Positions 6,002 through 12,276 of a stretch of 13,416 nt of DNA are shown here, one piece after another. The DNA is from JBEKVE01 sp049514335 (GTDB taxonomy: Bacteria > Actinomycetota > Acidimicrobiia > Acidimicrobiales > UBA8190). The stretch covers positions 1 through 13,416 of the forward strand of contig JBEKVE010000086.1 of the NCBI GenBank assembly GCA_049514335.1, given 5' to 3'. A program made the translations under genes and the position numbers. Below the pieces are notes generated by a model. It was not told where the DNA came from and did no database searches. It was given only the letters and a program-made list of their open reading frames with translations. The number at the start of each line of letters is the position of its first letter. The first letter of the stretch is position 1.

Positions 6002-8428
6002 TCAGCCGCCCGGGGCGGGGAACGACGGTGGCGCCTCGGCGGCCGAACTCCCCCACGTGGTGTCGGGGGACCGGCCCATGGTGAAGTCGAGCTTCGCACC
6101 GGTCTCCGTCACCGATGCCGGCAGCCATGGACAGTCGTAGGCGACGGGGCCCGTGGCCGAAGCGGGCACACAGACGTTGGCGCCGGCGGCGAGGCCCGAC
6201 GCCGTCAGGCTGCGCACGTACGGGGTTGCCGCGTCGGCGCCGGGGGCGTCGATCACGATCGACCGGCCCCCGGCCAGCGCCACTGTGACGTGGGGGAAGA
6301 GGGGGCTGCCGAGTGCGAGCTCTCCTCGGCCCGGCACCTCGGGGTACATCCCGATGGCCGCCCACACGTACCACGACGACAACGCACCCAGGTCGTCGTT
6401 GCCGGGCTCTCCCTGCGGTGTGGCGGAGTACAGCGACGTCTCGATGCGGCGCACCACCGACTGCGTGCGCCACGGCGCGCCGGCGTAGTCGTACTCGAAG
6501 GGGATGCCCATGGACGGCTCGTTGCCGGCCCAGTCGTAGGGCTGCTTGCGGCTGGTGTTGAGCTTGGTGAAGAACGTGTTCAGCTTGGCCACGACGGCCT
6601 GGTTTCCCCCCAGGGCACCGAACAGACCGGCAAGGTTCTGAGGGACGCTCCAGGTGTACTGGATGGCGTTGCCTTCCTCCCAGCCCACCTGTCCCACGTC
6701 GGCCTGGGACGACGGTTGGAAGGCGGGTCCGGGCGGGAACGTGCCGTCGGCACGGCGCGCCTCGAGGTAGCCGACGGCGGGGTCGACGAGGTGGCTCCAG
6801 TTCTGGGCCCGGGTGATGAAGGTGGCGTAGGTGGCGGCGTCGTCCGTGGCCTGGGCGAACTGCGACACGGCGAAGTCGTCGATGGCGTACTCGAGGGTCT
6901 CGGAGCCGCCCACGGTGTAGTCCGACGACGTGAGGTCGTGGACATCGGCATCGACGTACCCCTGGGACAGGTACTGGGCCAGGTCCTGGCGCTCGGGGTA
7001 GGTGCCGTTGGTGGCGGTCGCATCCGTGGCGCCCGTCACCATGTCGGCCAGCGCCTGCTGGACGTCGAAGGCACGGGCGCCGAAGGCGTAGGCGGAGGCG
7101 ATGATGGGGTCGGCCGAGTCGCCGTTCTGCTGGGCGGCATCCAGATTGGCCACCGCCCACTTGGGCAGCGCGCCCCCCTGGGCGGCGTCGGCGAGCAACG
7201 AGGTGACCATGTCGCTCGTCTGCTGCGGCGCCACCGTGGCGAGGAGAGCGACCTCGCTCCGGTAGATGTCCCATTCGGAGAAGTTGGTGTACTGCGTGTA
7301 CCCCGCCGCCACGTGCACCTTGCCGTCGAACCCGACGTAGTCGCCGTCGTCGTCGTCGAAGACGTTCGGGTGCAGGAGCGAGTGGTAGAGCGCCGAATAG
7401 AAGGTCCGCTCGTCCCCCACGCTGCCGCCACCCACCTGGATGCGTCCCAGGATGCGGTTCCATGAAGCGGTGTCGCGCTGCTCGAGTCCCCCGATGCTCC
7501 ATCCCGGCTGCTCGGCGGCGAGATTGGCCTCGGCCCCGGCGGCACTCACGAAGGACACGCCCACCTGCATCTCGACCACGCGGGTGGCGGAGCCGAAGGT
7601 GACGTAGCCCCCGGTCTGCGGCTTGGTGCTCGTGCGAGACCCGGCATCGACCGCCGAGCTGTCCCAGGTGCCGAACCCCGAGAAAGGCGTGTCGAAGCGC
7701 GCCGCGAAGTAGAGGTGGTAGTTGCCCGACGTCTGGCAGAAACCCCCGCTCACCACCGAGCCGTCGACCTCCCGGTCGCCGACGATGGCGATGGCCGAGG
7801 ACGCCGAGCCGTCGGCACTGTCGTCCACCTTGAACAGCACGTGGTGGGCGCCGGAGCCGGGGAAGGTGAAGCGACCGAGCCCAGCGCGCGCCGTCACCGC
7901 CAGCTCGACCCGCACCCCGCCGACCGTCACGGCGTAGCTGCCGGGGTGGGCGACCTCGGTGCTGTGCGAGAACGACGACGCCGTCAGGTCGGGATCGCTC
8001 CCGACGGCGCCCACCGTGGGCAGGATGGGCACGTCGCCGTAGATGGGGCAGCCGGGCCCGCTCATGTGGGTGAGGCTGAAGCCGGTGACCTGGGAGTCCG
8101 CATAGGCGTACCCGCCCCCCGACGGCCGGTCGGGGGTGGTGTCGGGGCTCCACTGCACCATGCCGAAGGGGGCGTCCGCCCCGGGGAAGGTGTCGATCTC
8201 CCCCACACTGGCGCCGCCCACCCCGGTGCCCATGAACGGGTCGACCAGCGCGCTCGGCGAGGTGGGACCGGACCCACCCGACGAGGGGGGGCGCGACGTG
8301 GTGGTGGCGCCGGATCCCGCCGGTGACGGCCCGCACCCGGCGAGGAGCACGCACACCACAACGACGGCCGCTGCGCCCACGGCGACGGTGCGGACGTGTC
8401 GGGAGAGCGACACCGAGGGTGCGGGCAC
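6002..8428 (-). CDS. GH92 family alpha-mannosidase lipoprotein
   Basis: This 808-residue protein is a glycoside hydrolase family 92 enzyme, a Ca-dependent inverting exo-alpha-mannosidase family. It carries a lipoprotein signal (VVVVCVLLAGC, Cys32) and a Ser/Thr/Gly linker, so it works on the cell surface. The N-terminal beta domain starts near 60 with VDPFMGTG and shows PFGMVQWSPDT and GFSLTHMSGPGC. The catalytic (alpha/alpha) barrel has LYHSLLHPNVF, the NFSEWDIYRSE segment, ETLEYAIDDFAVSQFA, WEEGNAIQYTWSVPQ (about 582-596, with the likely acid Glu), GNEPSMGIPFEYDYAGAPW and GNDDLGALSSWYVWAAIGMY (about 675-695, with the likely base Asp). The linkage hydrolysed (alpha-1,2, 1,3 or others) cannot be read from this. 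Length is usual for the family. The GTG at 8428 has a GGAG site about seven bases upstream and starts 15 bases after the DUF3592-like gene, so the two are probably one operon. Confidence 0.95.
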   Translation of the reverse strand: MPAPSVSLSRHVRTVAVGAAAVVVVCVLLAGCGPSPAGSGATTTSRPPSSGGSGPTSPSALVDPFMGTGVGGASVGEIDTFPGADAPFGMVQWSPDTTPDRPSGGGYAYADSQVTGFSLTHMSGPGCPIYGDVPILPTVGAVGSDPDLTASSFSHSTEVAHPGSYAVTVGGVRVELAVTARAGLGRFTFPGSGAHHVLFKVDDSADGSASSAIAIVGDREVDGSVVSGGFCQTSGNYHLYFAARFDTPFSGFGTWDSSAVDAGSRTSTKPQTGGYVTFGSATRVVEMQVGVSFVSAAGAEANLAAEQPGWSIGGLEQRDTASWNRILGRIQVGGGSVGDERTFYSALYHSLLHPNVFDDDDGDYVGFDGKVHVAAGYTQYTNFSEWDIYRSEVALLATVAPQQTSDMVTSLLADAAQGGALPKWAVANLDAAQQNGDSADPIIASAYAFGARAFDVQQALADMVTGATDATATNGTYPERQDLAQYLSQGYVDADVHDLTSSDYTVGGSETLEYAIDDFAVSQFAQATDDAATYATFITRAQNWSHLVDPAVGYLEARRADGTFPPGPAFQPSSQADVGQVGWEEGNAIQYTWSVPQNLAGLFGALGGNQAVVAKLNTFFTKLNTSRKQPYDWAGNEPSMGIPFEYDYAGAPWRTQSVVRRIETSLYSATPQGEPGNDDLGALSSWYVWAAIGMYPEVPGRGELALGSPLFPHVTVALAGGRSIVIDAPGADAATPYVRSLTASGLAAGANVCVPASATGPVAYDCPWLPASVTETGAKLDFTMGRSPDTTWGSSAAEAPPSFPAPGG

Positions 8429-8443
8429 GGCGCGCTCCGTCCG

Positions 8444-9037
8444 CTACGTCGCCGCCGACGGCGTGGAGGGGCGGGTCCGACCCCGGCGCGGCACCACGAC
8501 GATGGCCGCCATCATCACCACCAGGACGAGGGCGAGGACCCCGGGGAGGAAGAAGACCTTGGCCGACGACCGCTCTCCTGCAGCGGCCCGGGCCGTGGTG
8601 AGCAGGGCGGGGTCGCCGGGAACGGCGACCGACGGGATCCGCGTCCCGACCCGGTAGAACGTGTCGCCGGGGATGGCCTCCTGGTACCGGTGCCCCGCCA
8701 AGGTGTAGGTGCCGCTGCACTGGTAGCCGGCGGCGTTGCTCCCACTCCCGCCGAGCAGTCCCATGCACCCCGACACGGTGACCTCGACGTGCACGCCGCG
8801 CCCGTGCAGCTCGTCGATCTGTTGGTTGCGGTGCGCACCCGCCACGAAGAGCACGACGACCAGCACGGCCAGCCCGACCAGGAGCAACCCCACCACGACG
8901 CGCCCCACGCGCCGGACGTCGACGTCGACGCCGGCGCCCCGGAGGGGGGAGACCCGGGGTGAGGCATCGGACGTGGAGGCGTCAGCGGTGGCGGTGTCGA
9001 CTCGACCCCCCGGGGGACCGGGCGTCGTCTCGCTCAT
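8444..9037 (-). CDS. two-helix membrane protein, DUF3592-like
   Basis: The 197-residue protein has a polar N-terminus of about 43 residues, a membrane helix at about 46-67 (VGRVVVGLLLVGLAVLVVVL), an external domain, a second helix at about 162-182 (FFLPGVLALVLVVMMAAIVV) and a short basic tail. Between the helices are GVHVEVTVSG, YQCSGTYTLAGHRYQE, then GTRIPSVAVPGDPALL. This matches the order seen in DUF3592 proteins: a beta strand, a 'Y-x-G-x-x-Y' strand, then a 'V-Y-D-P-x-x-P'-like segment. The assignment is by pattern only. Cys91 and Cys107 could form a disulfide. The ATG at 9037 is preferred; an in-frame GTG at 9061 adds eight residues, and neither has a strong ribosome site. The gene directly precedes the GH92 gene. 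Confidence 0.82.
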   Translation of the reverse strand: MSETTPGPPGGRVDTATADASTSDASPRVSPLRGAGVDVDVRRVGRVVVGLLLVGLAVLVVVLFVAGAHRNQQIDELHGRGVHVEVTVSGCMGLLGGSGSNAAGYQCSGTYTLAGHRYQEAIPGDTFYRVGTRIPSVAVPGDPALLTTARAAAGERSSAKVFFLPGVLALVLVVMMAAIVVVPRRGRTRPSTPSAAT

Positions 9038-9240
9038 CGACCGGAGCACCGCTGCGCCCACCCGGCTGTCGATCCGGCATCGAACGGCGCTGTCGGGTTG
9101 CTCACGGCCGCCATTCTGCCGACATCGGGTGCACCATGCGACACGGGGACCGGTCGCGGTCGCTACGGCCCGGTCGGAGGCGGGCCGGTCAGGACAGCGG
9201 GATCAGGACGCCGCCGAGGGCGCCAGGACCGACGCCGCGA

Positions 9241-10797
9241 TCAGGACGGTGGGCGGAGCCACAGGTCGCTGGGCTGCACCCGCAGCGGGAGCCGACCGGG
9301 CGACGCCGCCGACAGGGTCGACCCGCCACCGACGGCCACCGCCAACCGTGCCAGGCGTCGGCGGGGCGTTCCCACCAAGCCGAACAGTGCGATGCCGATG
9401 AGGACCAGCCCCGCACCGACGATGCACAAGGTGCTCACTCCCCCACCCGTGCCGGTGAAGGCGAGGGCGCTCGAGGGCGCCGACACCGAACCCACCCCGT
9501 CCGGAGTCGACGGGTCGTCGGAGCCTCCGCTCGCGCTCGCCTGGGCCGCCGCCGCCTTGAGCGCGGTGGTGGTCGTGGTCTTGGCGCCCGTCGTGGCCGT
9601 GACGGTGGTCGTGGTGGTCGCACCGGTGGTCGTCGGCGTCGACGCCACAGTCGTGGACGATCCCCCCTGCGTCGTCGTGCTCGACACCGAGGTGGTGGTG
9701 GGCGCGGCCGTGGTGGTGGGCGCGGCTGTCGTGGTGGGTGCCACCGTCGTGGTGGTCGAGGCGCCCCCGGCGTCGAGCAGCGAGTCGATGCTGCCGTCGG
9801 CAGCCGAGCCGCCGAGGTGCGCCAGGCCGTAGAGGTCCTCGATGGAGTGCAGGACGCCCACCGTGTCCACCTGCGTGGCGATCTGCTGCGGGTGGGCTGC
9901 CAGCGCCGCGCTGACCACGATGGTGGGGATGTTCCCGCCGCCCACCGTGCCGTTGATGCCGGTCGTCTGGTCAGACGACTCGTCCCACTCGATGACGATC
10001 TGACCGCCCGCCGAGTACCACGGTGTGGCCTCGACGGCGGGGACGAGGGTGGACAGGAAGGTGTCGGCGGTCTGGGCCGAGTCGCCGTCGCCGTCGTCGG
10101 TGTCGCTGGGCGAGTACCACACGAAGTCCGGTGCGCTGGCGCTGTCGAGGTCTGAGATCAGCGCGCTGGAATCAGCCACCGCGATGTCGGCGTTCGGGAA
10201 GTACGGCCACGGGTTGTGCCGCACCACGTAGTCGCCCGAGTCGGCGGCGGGGTCGGCCGGCAGGTCCTCGGCGTAGCCCTTGACGGTGTACCCCGACGCC
10301 ACCAGCTGGTCGGCCAGGGTGGGGGTGTTCGGGAAGCTGTCCTGGGCCGGCGTGTCGTCGGGATTGATCCCCTGGGTGGAGCCGCTCACGAGGGCCAGGT
10401 AGTTGGGCAGGCTGCCGGTCTGCATCGAGAAGCTCTGGGTGTCGAGACCGCCATGGCTGATGAGGCTGTTGGTGTAGGGCCACGCCGACTGGCCCACGAC
10501 GTCGGTCAGGTTCTGGTTCTCCATCATGATGACCATGACGTGGGGGGCACTCGACGTCCCGTAGGCGGACATCGACACGCCCATCACCGCGCCGCCCGAT
10601 GAGACGAGCCCCGCCGCCCCGAAGCGCAGCGCGCGCCGCAGCCACCGCCGCCGGCGGTGCGAGGCGGGACCGGCCCCGTGGGCGGGAGCACCCCTGGTCG
10701 GCCGGCGCCCGCGCTTGGGGGCACCGATGACGAGGTCCAGGCCCGAGAGCGGGCCGTGGGCGTTCGATCCCCCGTGAGGCGTCGACCGTCGTGCCAT
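9241..10797 (-). CDS. cell-wall-anchored phosphoesterase (PLC/acid phosphatase family)
   Basis: This 518-residue protein is a PF04185-type phosphoesterase joined to a surface-anchor module. Residues 1-56 are basic and are followed by a hydrophobic stretch (57-80) that may serve as an export signal. The enzyme domain (85-325) shows PHVMVIMMEN (Glu93/Asn94, likely metal ligands), TGSLPNYLALVSGSTQG (Ser129, presumed nucleophile), YAEDLP, HNPWPYF, DDGDGDS (234-240), IVIEWDES (267-274) and DTVGVLHSIEDLYG (311-324). Residues 347-411 are a Thr-rich stalk with TTTAAP repeats, probably glycosylated. LAFTG (445-449), a hydrophobic segment (454-476) and RRR (479-481) form a sortase-like sorting signal of the LAxTG type. 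Unusually, 37 more residues follow the RRR. Where the paralogue at 11140 has HPS before LPNY, this copy has TGS. The ATG at 10797 has GGAGG about ten bases upstream. The substrate is unknown. Confidence 0.9.
   Translation of the reverse strand: MARRSTPHGGSNAHGPLSGLDLVIGAPKRGRRPTRGAPAHGAGPASHRRRRWLRRALRFGAAGLVSSGGAVMGVSMSAYGTSSAPHVMVIMMENQNLTDVVGQSAWPYTNSLISHGGLDTQSFSMQTGSLPNYLALVSGSTQGINPDDTPAQDSFPNTPTLADQLVASGYTVKGYAEDLPADPAADSGDYVVRHNPWPYFPNADIAVADSSALISDLDSASAPDFVWYSPSDTDDGDGDSAQTADTFLSTLVPAVEATPWYSAGGQIVIEWDESSDQTTGINGTVGGGNIPTIVVSAALAAHPQQIATQVDTVGVLHSIEDLYGLAHLGGSAADGSIDSLLDAGGASTTTTVAPTTTAAPTTTAAPTTTSVSSTTTQGGSSTTVASTPTTTGATTTTTVTATTGAKTTTTTALKAAAAQASASGGSDDPSTPDGVGSVSAPSSALAFTGTGGGVSTLCIVGAGLVLIGIALFGLVGTPRRRLARLAVAVGGGSTLSAASPGRLPLRVQPSDLWLRPPS
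9694..9747 (-). repeat. 18-bp imperfect tandem repeat in the Thr-rich stalk
   Basis: Three 18-base units follow one another. The first two, ggtggtgggcgcggccgt and ggtggtgggcgcggctgt on the plus strand, differ by one base, and the third is more diverged. They encode the TTTAAP-type repeats of the phosphoesterase stalk. Repeats of this kind change copy number readily, so stalk length may vary between strains. Confidence 0.7.
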
Positions 10798-10849
10798 GGC
10801 TCGATGCCTCCGATCGAGATAGTTGGTGCATCCACGGCCCCCTGCGTCG

Positions 10850-10869
10850 TCCCGTGCGCTGGCACGGGA
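10850..10869. promoter_or_regulatory. inverted repeat upstream of the anchored phosphoesterase
   Basis: TCCCGTGC and GCACGGGA are perfect 8-base inverted copies with a four-base centre. The element ends 52 bases before the ATG at 10797, so it could be an operator or a hairpin in the mRNA leader. Confidence 0.4.
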
Positions 10870-10965
10870 AATCCGGGGCTGTAGACCTGGGCTCAGCACT
10901 CATCATGAGGTTCCGACCTCACCAGGTGGCCAACCAGGTATCAACTGTCCCTCAACGACCCCGCT

Positions 10966-11005
10966 GAGCTGCCCGGAGCTGCCCGGAGGTGGTCGGAGTT
11001 GGTCG
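10966..11005. repeat. four 10-bp tandem units in the divergent intergenic region
   Basis: The units are gagctgcccg, gagctgcccg, gaggtggtcg and gagttggtcg. The first two are identical, and the last two share the frame and differ from each other by one base. A 10-base period places the same sequence on one face of the helix, as in arrays bound by a regulator or in a phased flexible region. Confidence 0.55.
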
Positions 11006-11060
11006 AGCCGGCATGGCGCGGCATTCCGTGCGCCGACCGTCACCGTTCAGGGGCCCGGAA

Positions 11061-11096
11061 GACGGCAAACCCCGCCCCGTTGGTCTCGGGGCCGTC
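11061..11096 (+). promoter_or_regulatory. bulged hairpin upstream of the secreted phosphoesterase
   Basis: GACGG (11061-11065) pairs with CCGTC (11092-11096), and CCCCG (11070-11074) with CGGGG (11087-11091), leaving a four-base bulge and a twelve-base loop. It ends 43 bases before the ATG at 11140. It may be a leader structure or chance pairing in GC-rich DNA. Confidence 0.3.
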
Positions 11097-11139
11097 CGAA
11101 CCTAAGCTCGGTGTGGCGGATGCGGTCAGGGGGGGTCCG

Positions 11140-12165
11140 ATGGGCCGAGCACCGGCAGGGCAGGAGCGGGGCGGGGGGTTCTGTGAGCGGTGGCGTGGGC
11201 GCGCCCGGTTCGGGGGCACCGTGGCCTCGGCCGTGGCGCTGGCCACCGGCGCACTGGTCGCCCTGGCCTCGTCCCCGGCCCTGGGTGGCCCCGCACCGGC
11301 CACGGCGTCATCGGCGGCGGCGCCGCCCCACGTCATGGTCGTCATGATGGAGAACACGAGCTACAAGCAGGTCATGGGCAAGAGGAACGAGCCCTTCGCC
11401 AAGGCCCTGGCCAAGCACAACGGGCTCGCCACCAAGAGCTACGCCGCCGGCCATCCCTCCCTGCCCAACTACCTCGCCCTGGTGAGCGGCTCCACGGAGG
11501 GCGTCACCGACGACGGCTCCCCGTCCAGCCACTCCTTCCCGTCGGTGCGGACCGTGGCCGACCAGCTCCACGCGGCGGGGTACACGGCGGAGGCCTTCGC
11601 CGAGGACCTGCCCGCCCACCCGAGCGCCGACTCGGGCTATTACGTCGTGCACCACGACCCGTGGGAGTACTTCCCCGACACGTCGATCACCGTGGCCAGC
11701 GCCACCGCGCTGAGCACCGCTCTGAACAGCGCCCATCCACCGGACTTCGTGTGGTTCACGCCCAACGTCATGGACGACGGTGACGGCGAGACCACCGAAG
11801 CGGCGTCGCTCACAGGTCAGAATGCGTTCCTGTCGAGCTTCATCCCGAGCGTGCAGGCGACAGCGTGGTACCGGGCGGGTGGCCAGATCGTCATCGAGTG
11901 GGACGAGTCGCTCGCCACCGACGCCAGCGGCATCAACGGGGGCGACGGAGGGCACGTCGCCACCGTGGTGGTGAGCGCCGTCAACGAGGTGACCCGGCCC
12001 AAGGTCCGGACGACGGTGGACACGGTGGGGGTCCTTCACTCCATCGAGTGGCGCTACGGCCTGCCCTACCTGGCCGGCGCCGCCGCCTCCGCCAACGGCA
12101 ACATCGACGGCCTGCTGGCCCCGACCGTCACGCTCGCCCGGCGGGCAGCGCACAGCGCACGCTGA
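11140..12165 (+). CDS. secreted phosphoesterase (PLC/acid phosphatase family)
   Basis: This 341-residue paralogue of the leftward phosphoesterase lacks the stalk and anchor. A Sec-type signal peptide is visible (basic 18-23, hydrophobic about 25-48, then an Ala/Pro-rich stretch around 50-62). The enzyme domain keeps the PF04185-type order: PHVMVVMMEN (Glu71/Asn72), HPSLPNYLALVSGSTEG with Ser107 as likely nucleophile, AFAEDLP, HHDPWEYF, PNVMDDGDGE (208-217), IVIEWDES (251-258) and DTVGVLHSIEWRYG (294-307). It ends shortly after the domain in an Ala/Arg-rich tail. The family hydrolyses phosphate mono- or diesters, but the substrate here is unknown. The frame is open upstream to 10999; the ATG at 11140 is chosen because AGGGGGGG lies just before it and the signal peptide follows. 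A hairpin terminator sits at its stop codon. Confidence 0.9.
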   Translation: MGRAPAGQERGGGFCERWRGRARFGGTVASAVALATGALVALASSPALGGPAPATASSAAAPPHVMVVMMENTSYKQVMGKRNEPFAKALAKHNGLATKSYAAGHPSLPNYLALVSGSTEGVTDDGSPSSHSFPSVRTVADQLHAAGYTAEAFAEDLPAHPSADSGYYVVHHDPWEYFPDTSITVASATALSTALNSAHPPDFVWFTPNVMDDGDGETTEAASLTGQNAFLSSFIPSVQATAWYRAGGQIVIEWDESLATDASGINGGDGGHVATVVVSAVNEVTRPKVRTTVDTVGVLHSIEWRYGLPYLAGAAASANGNIDGLLAPTVTLARRAAHSAR

Positions 12166-12187
12166 GACCGGCACGGCCCGGCGGTCT
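12165..12187 (+). terminator. hairpin terminator after the secreted phosphoesterase
   Basis: AGACCG (12165-12170) and CGGTCT (12182-12187) are perfect inverted copies beginning at the last base of the stop codon, followed by gttct. An 11-base GC-rich loop lies between. The T content after the stem is higher than around it, which favours intrinsic termination. Confidence 0.5.
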
Positions 12188-12220
12188 GTTCTCCTGCCCG
12201 GGGTAGCGCGACGGGACCGG

Positions 12221-12236
12221 TACGATTTCGTATCGT
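12221..12236 (+). promoter_or_regulatory. candidate -10 / palindrome before the UDP-sugar dehydrogenase gene
   Basis: tacgatttcgta is a perfect palindrome (12221-12232) in a relatively AT-rich patch, and acgat/atcgt form a second inverted pair (12222-12226 with 12232-12236). TACGAT fits the TAnnnT -10 pattern and would start transcription roughly 45 bases before the ATG at 12277. I see no clear -35 element. Confidence 0.35.
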
Positions 12237-12276
12237 CCACCTGCGGCGATGATCCTGAACCGGAGTCGAGCGAGCC

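Larger units (their letters stand above)
10798..11139. promoter_or_regulatory. divergent control region between the paralogous phosphoesterases
   Basis: These 342 bases separate the two start codons and must hold both promoters; I could not assign -35/-10 pairs with confidence. Visible structures are TCCCGTGC/GCACGGGA (10850-10857 with 10862-10869), TGAGGT/ACCTCA (10906-10911 with 10916-10921), repeated accaggt boxes near 10921-10939, a four-unit 10-base tandem repeat (10966-11005), and a bulged hairpin at 11061-11096. The density of symmetric elements suggests coordinated control of the two genes, which is an inference. Confidence 0.5.

Noticed and set aside
5867..7465. A 532-codon plus-strand open frame opposite the GH92 and SnoaL-like genes
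   Set aside because: It is a shadow of high-GC coding on the other strand. The opposite frame carries full GH92 motifs, and this one is low-complexity Gly/Val/Arg.
5946..8768. A 940-codon minus-strand frame overlapping the GH92 gene
   Set aside because: The frame is offset from the GH92 reading frame and translates to Arg/His/Gly-rich sequence without motifs. It runs through the adjacent gene as well, so it is not a real gene.
9201..9248. Direct repeat of gatcaggacg at 9201-9210 and 9239-9248
   Set aside because: The copies are only ten bases long, one overlaps the phosphoesterase stop codon, and there are no mobile-element genes or inverted ends nearby. Chance is sufficient.
9098..9832. 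A Val-rich plus-strand frame that looks like membrane helices (runs of VVVVV)
   Set aside because: The valine runs are the reverse complement of the Thr codons in the phosphoesterase stalk. There is no ribosome site and no supporting motif.
10023..10283. Short Arg-rich frames inside the anchored phosphoesterase
   Set aside because: They are antisense to conserved catalytic-domain sequence and consist mostly of Arg, Ser and Pro.
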